From Nocardia neocaledoniensis (lineage in GTDB: Bacteria; Actinomycetota; Actinomycetes; Mycobacteriales; Mycobacteriaceae), in the NCBI RefSeq assembly GCF_029868625.1, contig NZ_JARWOJ010000359.1:1-50183 (forward strand): a stretch of 50,183 nucleotides of DNA, read 5' to 3'. The translations under genes and the position numbers were made by a program. Under the pieces are notes generated by a model that saw only the letters and a list, made by a program, of their open reading frames with translations, was not told where the DNA came from and did no database searches. This document shows, piece after piece, positions 43,844-50,183 of this stretch (position 1 is the stretch's first letter; the number at the start of each line of letters is the position of its first letter).

Positions 43844-44562
43844 TCGACAAGCAGACCTTCACCGATCTTCCGAACACCCTGGTGCGCACCGCGTTCGAGA
43901 CCGGCGCGCGGATACGGCACGCCAGGGTCTTCCACCCGCGCGGGATCCGGCTGGCCGGGCGCTTCCACGCCACGGGCGACTTCGAGCCGTGGTTCGGCGG
44001 CGGCGAGCGCGCTGTCATCGCCCGGCTGTCGAAAGGGTTCGGTGCCCCGGCCGGGGTGCCCGACGTTCTCGGTCTGGCCTTCCGCGTGCTCGATCACGAC
44101 GACCACCCGTGGGATTTCGCACTGGCCACCACCGGGCGCGGCACCCTGGGCCGGTTCGTCGTCACCCCGGCCCGCGGCTGGTCCGGCGCCCGCTTCGGTT
44201 CGCTCATGCCCTACCGCTTCGGCGGCAGGTCCCCGGTGTGGATCTTCGCCGAGCCGCTCGACGGCGACGACCTGCCCTCGATCGCGTCGCTGCGGGCACT
44301 GGACGACCATCTCGACGACGGCCTGCTGCGGTTCGCCCTCACCGCCGACGGCCTCGGCCACCCGGCGACCACCATGGGCGAACTGGACCTGCGCCGCGCC
44401 GAGCCGGGCGAGCACCGCACCGACTTCTTCGACCCGGTCCTCAACCGCCCCGCCGGTGTCGATCTGGTCCCGCGGCTGGTCAACCGCCTCCGCGAAGCCG
44501 CCTACACCGGAAGCCGACGCGGTCGCGAGGACGAGCCGGCCGACGGCTCCGGCCGCAGCTGA
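43840..44562 (+). CDS. Catalase-fold-like protein of unknown function
   Basis: 240-residue soluble protein. The order of segments ARIRHARVFHPRGIRLAGRF, ERAVIARLSKGFG, GVPDVLGLAFRVLD and HPWDFALATTG parallels the catalase core (H...G.F.V, PVFVRFS, DxRGFAxKF, GNWDLVGNN), but the protein is half the length of a catalase and I do not see the proximal heme Tyr motif. It could be a heme-binding or lipid-peroxide-related relative; this is inference. The GTG at 43840 overlaps the DUF4383 stop, so the pair is coupled and may work at the membrane. Confidence 0.65.
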   Translation: MIDKQTFTDLPNTLVRTAFETGARIRHARVFHPRGIRLAGRFHATGDFEPWFGGGERAVIARLSKGFGAPAGVPDVLGLAFRVLDHDDHPWDFALATTGRGTLGRFVVTPARGWSGARFGSLMPYRFGGRSPVWIFAEPLDGDDLPSIASLRALDDHLDDGLLRFALTADGLGHPATTMGELDLRRAEPGEHRTDFFDPVLNRPAGVDLVPRLVNRLREAAYTGSRRGREDEPADGSGRS

Positions 44563-44616
44563 GCGGAGCCGCCGTGACCTGCGGCGATACCGGGCCTCGG
44601 CGGGCCGATGTCCGAT

Positions 44617-44636
44617 TCCGGCAGTGCGCTGCCGGA
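44617..44636 (+). terminator. Hairpin after the catalase-like gene
   Basis: Perfect 8-bp stem TCCGGCAG (44617-44624) and CTGCCGGA (44629-44636) with loop TGCG. It lies 54 bp beyond the stop and just ahead of the promoter of the small peptide gene. Confidence 0.55.
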
Positions 44637-44668
44637 GTGCCCGCGGGGGCCGGGTAACCTTCCCCCTC

Positions 44669-44749
44669 ATGTGGACAATTCTCGCCATCTCCGTGGTCAG
44701 CTCCGTGATCATCGCGATCCTTTTCGCGACCGGCTTCCCGGAGCACTGA
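44669..44749 (+). CDS. 26-residue single-span membrane peptide
   Basis: An ATG frame encodes MWTILAISVVSSVIIAILFA followed by TGFPEH. Residues 4-21 form one hydrophobic helix and the tail is short and acidic, typical of bacterial small membrane proteins. There is no ribosome site. TAACCT at 44655-44660 fits the actinobacterial -10 TAnnnT and would start the message at about the ATG, so it is probably leaderless. It lies between two hairpins (44617 and 44780), which suggests its own transcription unit. A damaged copy of this gene forms the end of the window, but that copy is an artefact. No homologue recognised. Confidence 0.6.
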   Translation: MWTILAISVVSSVIIAILFATGFPEH

Positions 44750-44779
44750 GCGACATCTCGTAGCTGACGCTTTGCTGTT

Positions 44780-44798
44780 GACCCGCATCGAGCGGGTC
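44780..44798 (+). terminator. Hairpin after the small peptide gene
   Basis: GACCCGC (44780-44786) and GCGGGTC (44792-44798) form a perfect 7-bp stem with a 5-nt loop, 31 bp after the stop and 18 bp before the HerA-like gene. Confidence 0.5.
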
Positions 44799-44816
44799 GG
44801 GTGAGAAGATCACTGG

Positions 44817-46187
44817 GTGCCGACAGGTAGCCAACTCAGTGCGCGGTCCGACGACGGCCGCTCGTTCGTCGTCTCGGACGCCACCGGCAGTGCGCTCGTC
44901 GCCGGGTCGCTGGCGGTGATAGTCGCCGACGGGCGACGGCAACTGGTACTGGTCGAGGATCGGTCCGAGACGACGCCGGTCCGATTGCGCGGCAGACTGA
45001 TCGGCGAGGTGGCCGAGGACGGCATCGACACCCGCGCCGGGTACCCCTTCACCGACGGCGCGGTCGAACTCGTCGACGCGGCGACGGTACAGACGCTGCA
45101 CGACACCACCGGCGCGGTGCTCGAGGTCGGCGTGAACCTCACCCCGCCCGGTGGACCGGCCCGGCTGCTTCCCCAGCGCTTCAATCGGCACACCTTGTGG
45201 TGCGGTCAGAGCGGTTCGGGCAAGACGTACGCGCTCGGCGTCGTCCTCGAGCAGCTGATCGCGCACACCGCGTTGCCCGTGGTGATCCTCGATCCGAATT
45301 CCGATTTCGTCCGCCTCGGCGAGCTCGACCCCGCCGCGACCGGACCGACGGCCGCGGCACTGGCCCGGCGCGACATCCAGGTCTTGCGTCCACACGCCGA
45401 GAATCCACTGCGGGCCCGCTTCACCGATCTGCCGCTGGCGTCCAAAGCCGCTGTCCTGCAGGTCGACCCCATCGCGGACCGCGAGGAGTTCAACGAACTG
45501 ATCCACCTGGCCGACGAGCTTGCCGTCGCCGAACTCGATCAGGCTCTGCCGAACCTGCGCGCGGCGGAATCGGCCGCGCAGCGCCGCCTCGCCCTGCGGA
45601 TCGAGAACCTCGGCCTGCTCGACTGGGAGGTCTGGGCGCGCGGCGACAGCGCGGTCACCGACGTGATCGCCCGGCGTCCCGACGCGACGGTGCTCGACCT
45701 CGGCGGATTCTCCACGGCCGCACAGCAGCTGGTGGTGGCGCTGGCCCTGCTGGACGAGCTGTGGGCGCGGCGCGAGGAACGCCGGCCGGTACTGCTCGTG
45801 ATCGACGAGGCGCACAATCTGGCCTCGCCGCGGCTGGAGTCGCCGATCGCGGTCGCGGTGCGCGAGCGGCTGATCCAGATCGCCGCGGAGGGGCGCAAAT
45901 TCGGGCTCTGGCTGCTGCTGTCGACCCAGCGGCCGTCGAAGGTGCATCCCGGCATCATCTCCCAGTGCGACAACCTGGCCCTGATGAAGATGACCTCGCC
46001 GGTCGACCTCGCCGAACTCGGCACCTACTTCGGATACGCGCCGACGGCGCTACTCGACCGTTCCCCCTGGTTCCGCCAGGGGGAAGCACTGTTCGCCGGC
46101 GGCTTCGTCCCGGCGCCCGCCCTGGTGAAGGTGAACCGGCGCATCACCCCGGAAGGCGGCGCCGACGTGCGAGTGCCGTTGCGCTAG
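44817..46187 (+). CDS. HerA/DUF87-type ATP-binding protein
   Basis: 456-residue FtsK-HerA superfamily ATPase. A ~115-residue N-terminal beta-barrel region (HAS-barrel-like) precedes Walker A GQSGSGKT at 130-137. Walker B is VLLVIDEAHN with Asp330-Glu331, and STQRPSKVHPGIISQ near residue 375 holds sensor and arginine-finger residues. HerA forms hexameric DNA translocases, often paired with the NurA nuclease in archaea or with Sir2/nucleases in bacterial defence; no such partner gene is adjacent here. The GTG at 44817 is the first plausible start. The housekeeping or defence role is open. Confidence 0.87.
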   Translation: MPTGSQLSARSDDGRSFVVSDATGSALVAGSLAVIVADGRRQLVLVEDRSETTPVRLRGRLIGEVAEDGIDTRAGYPFTDGAVELVDAATVQTLHDTTGAVLEVGVNLTPPGGPARLLPQRFNRHTLWCGQSGSGKTYALGVVLEQLIAHTALPVVILDPNSDFVRLGELDPAATGPTAAALARRDIQVLRPHAENPLRARFTDLPLASKAAVLQVDPIADREEFNELIHLADELAVAELDQALPNLRAAESAAQRRLALRIENLGLLDWEVWARGDSAVTDVIARRPDATVLDLGGFSTAAQQLVVALALLDELWARREERRPVLLVIDEAHNLASPRLESPIAVAVRERLIQIAAEGRKFGLWLLLSTQRPSKVHPGIISQCDNLALMKMTSPVDLAELGTYFGYAPTALLDRSPWFRQGEALFAGGFVPAPALVKVNRRITPEGGADVRVPLR

Positions 46188-46248
46188 CCGGTCGCGATGG
46201 TGCCGTTTTCGTCCGTATTCGCCGGTGACGGCCTAGAGTTGACTGATT

Positions 46249-47112
46249 GTGCGGGGCGATGTCGAGGGGAACGGACGAGTCGCCCTCGCGGTGTTCCGTC
46301 GGCGCAGGCCGAGCACGGTCGGCGTCTACTGGAAGCTGGCCCGCGCCGGATTCAAACGGCAGGCGCAGTACAAGCTGGCGATGTTCGCCGGGCTGTTCAC
46401 CAACTGCGTCTTCGGGTTCGTGCGCGCCGCCGTCCTGGTCGCCGCGGTCCGGGCGGCGGGTGATTTCGGCGGCTACACCGAGGACACCATCAGCGCCTAC
46501 GTGTGGCTGTCGCAGGCGCTACTGGGCGCGACCCAGTTCATGGGTCCACCGCTGGACCTGGTCGACCGGATCAAATCCGGCGACGTCGCCATCGATTTCC
46601 TGCGGCCGGTCGACATCCAGCTGAGCTATCTCGCCACCGACATGGGGCGCGCGGCCTGCACTTTCCTGCCGCGCGGCGTGCCGAGCATCATCATCGGCGC
46701 GGCCACCGTCGGGCTGTCGATGCCGACGACACCGGTCGCCTACCTGCTCGGGCTGGCCAGCGTGCTGCTCGCGGTGGCGCTGTCGTTCCTGTGTCTGTTC
46801 GCGGTGGCGCTGATCGGGTTCTGGGTGGTGGAGATCCGCGGGATCCGGGTGCTGTACCAGATCGTCGGCACCTTCCTCGCCGGGCTCTTCGTCCCGGTGC
46901 ACATGTTTCCCGACTGGTTGCGCGTCGTCGCGATGACGACGCCGTTTCCGTCCATCCTGCAGGCGCCGATCGATACGCTGTCCGGGCGGGCCGCCGGGAC
47001 GCAGGCGTTGACCACCGTTGCGGTGCAGTGCTTCTGGGTCCTGGTGATCGGACTGCTCGGCAGGGTGTTGCTGCGGGCGGGACAACGCAGGTTGGAGGTA
47101 CAGGGTGGCTGA
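46249..47112 (+). CDS. ABC-2-type transporter permease (first subunit)
   Basis: 287-residue membrane protein with about six helices and a ~35-residue basic cytoplasmic N-terminus. It belongs to the ABC2_membrane_6 (DUF990) type: YKLAMFAGLFTNCVFGFVRA, WLSQALLGATQFMGPPLDLV, RIKSGDVAIDFLRPVDIQLS (the family's SGxxxxxLLRP-like cytoplasmic loop). It pairs with the next gene and the ATPase at 47941 as one exporter. The GTG at 46249 is uncertain. The reading frame overlaps the second permease by 8 bp. Confidence 0.9.
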   Translation: MRGDVEGNGRVALAVFRRRRPSTVGVYWKLARAGFKRQAQYKLAMFAGLFTNCVFGFVRAAVLVAAVRAAGDFGGYTEDTISAYVWLSQALLGATQFMGPPLDLVDRIKSGDVAIDFLRPVDIQLSYLATDMGRAACTFLPRGVPSIIIGAATVGLSMPTTPVAYLLGLASVLLAVALSFLCLFAVALIGFWVVEIRGIRVLYQIVGTFLAGLFVPVHMFPDWLRVVAMTTPFPSILQAPIDTLSGRAAGTQALTTVAVQCFWVLVIGLLGRVLLRAGQRRLEVQGG

Positions 47113-47938
47113 ACCGGATTCCGCGCGCATCGTGTCCGGGACCTGGTTCACCCCCTATCTCGCAGTATTGCGTTCGCGTGTGAAAGCACAGCAGGTGTAT
47201 CGGCTCTCGTTCGCCAGCGAGGTCTTCAGCGCCTTCCTGATCGGCCTGGTCGAGTTCGCCGAGGTGTGGGTGATCTTCCACAACGTCGGTGTACTCGGCG
47301 GGCTCGACACCGACGCGGCTCTGCTGCTGTTCGGCCTGTCCAACACCTCGTTCGCGCTGGCCCAGGTGCTGGTCGGGCACCTGGACTCGCTGCCGACGAT
47401 GATCCGGATGGGCACGCTCGACGCCTATCACCTTCGCCCGCAACCACTGCTGCTGCAGTTGATCACCAGCGACATCTCGTTGCGCAGGCTCGCACGCGCC
47501 GCCGTCGCGGTGATCGTGCTCTCCCTCGGGCTGTGGCGCAACGATATCGACTGGGGCATCGCCCCGGTTACCTTGATCGTGATCACCCTGCTGAGTGGAA
47601 TCGCGCTGTTCTGTGGCCTTTTCGTATGCGCGGCGGGACTACAGTTCTTTCTGATCGACGGCGCCGAGCTCACCAACAGCTTCACCTACGGCGGATCCTT
47701 CGCCGCGATGCAGCCCGCGTCGGTGTTCCCCACACCGTTGAAGCTGTTGTTCGGGTTCGCGATTCCGGTCGCGTTCACCGCCTACGTGCCGACGATCGCG
47801 TTGCTCGGCCTCCCGGGGCCGTCGCTGTTGCCCGCGTGGTCGGCCTGGTTGACCCCGGTCGCGGCGGTATGGGTATGGATATTGGCGTTCGCGGCGTGGC
47901 GGATAGGGACGAGGCACTATCAGGGAGGAGGGGGATAG
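47105..47938 (+). CDS. ABC-2-type transporter permease (second subunit)
   Basis: 277-residue membrane protein with about six helices, the same family as its upstream neighbour: RLSFASEVFSAFLIGLVEFA, LLFGLSNTSFALAQVLVGHL, RMGTLDAYHLRPQPLLLQLI (cytoplasmic loop), then ELTNSFTYGGSFAAMQPASV. The two permeases form a heterodimeric channel. GTG start at 47105, inside the end of the first permease gene. Three bases separate its stop from the ATPase start. Confidence 0.9.
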   Translation: MAEPDSARIVSGTWFTPYLAVLRSRVKAQQVYRLSFASEVFSAFLIGLVEFAEVWVIFHNVGVLGGLDTDAALLLFGLSNTSFALAQVLVGHLDSLPTMIRMGTLDAYHLRPQPLLLQLITSDISLRRLARAAVAVIVLSLGLWRNDIDWGIAPVTLIVITLLSGIALFCGLFVCAAGLQFFLIDGAELTNSFTYGGSFAAMQPASVFPTPLKLLFGFAIPVAFTAYVPTIALLGLPGPSLLPAWSAWLTPVAAVWVWILAFAAWRIGTRHYQGGGG

Positions 47939-47940
47939 CG

Positions 47941-48930
47941 ATGCGCGAGCACGGGACCGAACCGATCATCGACATCGACGACCTCACCCGGCAGTTCACG
48001 GTCTACCGCAAGAACGGCAGCCGCTGGCGCCGACATCGCGACACCATCACCGCCGTCGACCGGATGAGCTTCCGGATCGAACGCGGTTCCGCCGTCGGCT
48101 ATATCGGCGCCAACGGCGCGGGTAAGTCGACCACGATCAAGATGCTCACCGGCATCCTGGTGCCGACCACGGGCACCGTCCGCACCTGCGGGCTGGAACC
48201 GGTGCGCCAGCGCAGGGAACTGGCCGCGCGCATCGGCGTGGTATTCGGGCAACGCTCCCAGCTGTGGTGGGATCTGCCGCTGCACGAGTCGTTCTCGATC
48301 CTCGCCGCGATCCACCGGCTCGATCCCGATATCGCCGACAAACGGACCCATGAGCTGGTCGAACAACTCGAGATGGCCGATTCGCTCGACACCCCCGTGC
48401 GTCAGCTCTCGCTCGGGCAGCGCATGCGCGCGGAAGTGGCCGCGGCGCTGTTGCATTCACCGGAACTGGTCATCCTCGACGAGCCCACGATCGGCCTCGA
48501 CGTGATCTCCAAGCAGCGGCTGCGCGAGTTCCTGCGGGCCGAACGGATCGAACGCGGGACGACACTGCTGCTCACCACGCACGACATGGGCGATATCGAA
48601 CGGCTCTGCGAGCGGGTGCTGGTCGTCGACCACGGCAGGCTGGTGTACGACGGTTCACTGACCGGGCTCGGCGCCACCGTCGGCGCGCGGCGGGTGCTCG
48701 TGGTCGACCTGGCCGCGCCTGCGCCCGATCTCGACGACCTGCCGTGCGGGGCGCAACTGCTCTCCAGCGAGGCGGGCGGGATGCGCCAGCGGCTGGCCTT
48801 CGACGCCGAGCACACCACCGCGGCGGCTCTCCTGGCCGCGGTGTCGGACCGGGCGAAGGTGCGCGACCTGTCGATCGAGGAACCGGGCATCGAGGACGTA
48901 GTGCGCCGCATCTACGAGTCGACGCGGTGA
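47941..48930 (+). CDS. ABC transporter ATP-binding subunit
   Basis: 329-residue ATPase. Walker A GANGAGKST is at 56-64, the Q-loop region includes VVFGQRSQLWWDLP, the signature LSLGQ is at 156-160, Walker B LVILDEPTIGLD has Asp180-Glu181, and the switch His is in LTTHDMGDIERL. After residue ~235 a C-terminal regulatory extension follows, as in DrrA/NatA-type exporters. ATG at 47941 with GGAGGAGGGG just upstream. With the two ABC-2 permeases it makes a complete exporter whose cargo (drug, lipid or antibiotic-like compound) is unknown. Confidence 0.94.
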   Translation: MREHGTEPIIDIDDLTRQFTVYRKNGSRWRRHRDTITAVDRMSFRIERGSAVGYIGANGAGKSTTIKMLTGILVPTTGTVRTCGLEPVRQRRELAARIGVVFGQRSQLWWDLPLHESFSILAAIHRLDPDIADKRTHELVEQLEMADSLDTPVRQLSLGQRMRAEVAAALLHSPELVILDEPTIGLDVISKQRLREFLRAERIERGTTLLLTTHDMGDIERLCERVLVVDHGRLVYDGSLTGLGATVGARRVLVVDLAAPAPDLDDLPCGAQLLSSEAGGMRQRLAFDAEHTTAAALLAAVSDRAKVRDLSIEEPGIEDVVRRIYESTR

Positions 48931-48936
48931 GCGGAT

Positions 48937-49257
48937 TCAGCTCGGCGCGTGCGGATTTCCCGAATACAGGCTCACTTCACCGTTCTCCCCGAGGAAGGCG
49001 TTGACCAGCATGATCCGCTGTTCGCGCAGGTCGGTGGCCTCGGGCGCGCTGGTGGTGATCGAGATCTGCGGGATGGCGGCCCAGTTCACCACATAGCGCT
49101 CCGGCGGTCCCGCGTCGTCGGACAGGCGCGCGATCCGGAACACCGAGATGGCGCGCCGCTCCATCAGATCGCCGACGACATCGGCGATTCGCTGCGGGTC
49201 TTCCAACGCGAACAGGAACCCGAAGGTCAGTTCGGGTGAGGACACATAGGCGGGCAC
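48937..49257 (-). CDS. Hypothetical protein
   Basis: About 106 residues, not recognised. After VPAYVSSPELTFGFLFALED the chain has two alpha/beta-like repeats (RIADVVGDLMERRAISVFRI, ERYVVNWAAIPQISITTSAP, LREQRIMLVNAFLGENGEVS), with no signal peptide or membrane segment. The start is uncertain: the GTG at 49257 would suit a leaderless message after an AT-rich patch (GATAAAT). An ATG at 49389 gives a longer N-terminus of poor quality. It converges on the ABC ATPase gene, six bases between stops. Confidence 0.5.
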   Translation of the reverse strand: MPAYVSSPELTFGFLFALEDPQRIADVVGDLMERRAISVFRIARLSDDAGPPERYVVNWAAIPQISITTSAPEATDLREQRIMLVNAFLGENGEVSLYSGNPHAPS

Positions 49258-49604
49258 ATTTATCGAGGCTAGTCCATGCGCGGGGGTTCGCGGTGGGGTC
49301 CGTGGATCCGATTGCCGGAAATGCGCCGCCGGGTTACACCGGAGACGTCCGCCGGTGACTCCGCCGTAACGGTCGATAACGATTTCCACTGGCCCGGCGT
49401 TTTGTACACCATACTATTGCGCGACCGCGCCGAATCGCGCTTTCCTGAGAGGGTCCCGATTTCCCGGGTCGTCTTCCTCGCCGCAGCGTCGCGGATATTC
49501 GTCGACGCCCGGGTGGGGCTGCGTCGGCGCCGGGGAGTACACGTCCCGAGTCCTCTCCGGCTCCGCGTATCCGCCAGCTCGATATTTTCCCAAGGGCGTG
49601 CACC
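49258..49604. other. Divergent intergenic region
   Basis: 347 bp between two divergent genes. It holds AT-rich patches (about 49365-49430, with TTTTGTACACCATACTATTG) that could carry promoters for the gene at 49605. No convincing ORF, repeat or RNA gene was seen. Confidence 0.4.
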
Positions 49605-49971
49605 ATGCCGATCGATCCCGGCCTCCGTGTGGATACCGCGCAAATTCCGCCGCCGTCGGCGTTGTTACGGGCCTTTCTGGAACGCGGCACGCCCGATGTC
49701 CGTCGGCACCCCGTGCTCGACGCGGCGGGCGGACTCGCCCGCCGCCACGAACGCCGCCGCGCCGCGGTCGAGACGGCCCGCGTGCCGGGTATGCCGAGCA
49801 GCCGGGTGGCGGCCTGCGGCAAGGTGATCGACGACATCGACCGCGAGCGCGCCGGCCTGATCGCCCGGATCGACGAGTGGGTCGCGGCCAATGTCGCCCA
49901 CCGCGCGGGCGCGTCGCTGCATACCGAGACACTCGGCGCGGTGATCGATCGGATGGCCGCGAAATGGATCG
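49605..49971 (+). CDS. DUF4254 protein, truncated by damaged sequence
   Basis: About 122 genuine residues from the ATG at 49605. The fragments HPVLDAAGGLARRHERRRAA, VIDDIDRERAGLIARIDEWV and ASLHTETLGAVIDRMAAKWI match the DUF4254 pattern (early HPVL...A.LH, DxIDxxR..L...ID.W, then H(T/S)ET.G..IDRL). The family is often found near glycosyltransferase genes; its function is unknown. The frame then enters a poly-C/poly-G run and reads as Pro and Gly, which is not biological. The true C-terminus (perhaps 20-60 residues) is missing from this window. Confidence 0.75.
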
Positions 49972-50049
49972 CCCCCCCCCCGGGGGGGGGGGGGGGGGCC
50001 GGGGGGATTTACCCCCCCCGGGCACCGGGGGGGCCCCCCCCAAAGGCCA
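49972..50049. other. Low-complexity poly-C/poly-G run, probable sequencing artefact
   Basis: From about 49971 the sequence dissolves into long runs of C and G (a run of ten C followed by about eighteen G, then further G and C blocks with short AT insertions). It breaks a conserved reading frame and joins to a second copy of distant sequence. No biological element of this type is known to me; low-quality read ends or polymerase/base-call failure fit best. Confidence 0.85.
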
Positions 50050-50183
50050 GGGGGCCGGTTAACATTCCCCCTCATGTGTAAAATTCTCGCAATCTCCGTG
50101 GTCAGCTCCTTTATAATCGCTATCTTTTCCGCGACCGGCTTCCCGGAGCACTGAGCGACATCTCGTAGCTGACGCTTTGCTGT
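50050..50183 (+). repeat. Error-laden copy of 44645-44778 (contig-end artefact)
   Basis: These 134 bases align without gaps to 44645-44778 at a constant offset of 5405. There are 11 mismatches, all before 50130; the last 54 bases are identical. Nine of the 11 are G-to-T or C-to-A, the signature of base-call error or oxidative damage rather than evolution. The copy covers the small peptide gene and its flanks and stops two bases before the hairpin at 44780. Treat it as a mis-joined read end. Confidence 0.88.

Noticed and set aside
44817..46187. HerA-like ATPase as part of a defence system (HerA with Sir2 or nuclease)
   Set aside because: Neighbours are an ABC exporter and a small peptide; no Sir2, NurA or nuclease gene is adjacent.
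49975..50049. G-rich and C-rich blocks as a possible G-quadruplex or regulatory element
   Set aside because: They break a conserved reading frame and join to a damaged copy of other sequence, so they are best explained as sequencing failure.
50073..50155. Second copy of the 26-residue peptide gene as a real paralogue
   Set aside because: Non-coding flanks are equally similar, the last 54 bases are identical, and mismatches are almost all G-to-T or C-to-A; an artefact is more likely than gene duplication.

Overview
The window is high-GC actinobacterial DNA (third codon positions mostly G or C, many GTG starts, ATGA/GTGA-coupled genes, leaderless-looking promoters). Several blocks follow the Mycobacterium tuberculosis gene order Rv2467 to Rv2478c (pepN, HNH nuclease, glbO, aglA, Rv2474c-like, thioesterase, NAD-glutamate dehydrogenase, ettA, ssb-like). 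With a BVMO cluster, many regulators and a CtaJ-type oxidase subunit, the source is most likely Nocardia or a close mycolate-containing relative. The genus is inferred, not proven.

Layout. 0-4.4 kb: an imine-reductase-like enzyme divergent from an HxlR regulator, then purC, and a GlxA/AraC regulator divergent from a quinone-oxidoreductase-like enzyme. 4.7-7.3 kb: pepN. 7.6-8.9 kb: two tandem ClpP genes, the second lacking its catalytic serine. 8.9-12.8 kb: a coupled patatin/BVMO/SDR operon divergent from a TetR gene, with a 25-bp inverted repeat between. 12.8-17.3 kb: a ClgR/PopR-like regulator ending in Leu-Ala-Ala, a secreted lipase, an alpha/beta hydrolase, an MFS transporter and a flavin-binding protein. 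17.5-21.4 kb: DUF5130, ctaJ, aglA, glbO and an HNH nuclease. 21.4-24.5 kb: a cupin regulator facing azlCD, and a Cys-rich DUF1540 gene with an IdeR-like iron box. 24.5-35.5 kb: a long minus-strand block with a thioesterase, the large glutamate dehydrogenase, EttA, an SSB paralogue, a PLP dehydratase and a CopD-CtaG fusion. 35.6-37.1 kb: tRNA-Arg(TCT), then a LysR gene reduced to its HTH and coupled to a PLP enzyme. 37-40.7 kb: an OafA-type acyltransferase and GtrA. 41-44.6 kb: a tightly overlapping plus-strand run with a small ORF, a glycosyltransferase, a decayed gmhA isomerase, a heptose-type kinase, DUF4383 and a catalase-fold-like protein. 44.7-48.9 kb: a 26-residue membrane peptide, a HerA-like ATPase and a three-gene ABC-2 exporter. 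49.6 kb to the end: the start of a DUF4254 gene that runs into artefactual sequence.

Most notable: (1) an active/inactive ClpP pair and, 4 kb away, a PopR-like regulator carrying a C-terminal degron-like tail, which suggests a self-limiting proteolytic circuit; (2) a gmhA remnant between the glycosyltransferase and kinase of a heptose-type cluster; (3) an iron box in front of a DUF1540 gene; (4) the last ~210 bases, a poly-C/poly-G stretch followed by an error-laden copy of 44645-44778. That tail is almost certainly a sequencing or assembly artefact and should not be annotated as biology.

No CRISPR array, insertion sequence, prophage or rRNA was seen.
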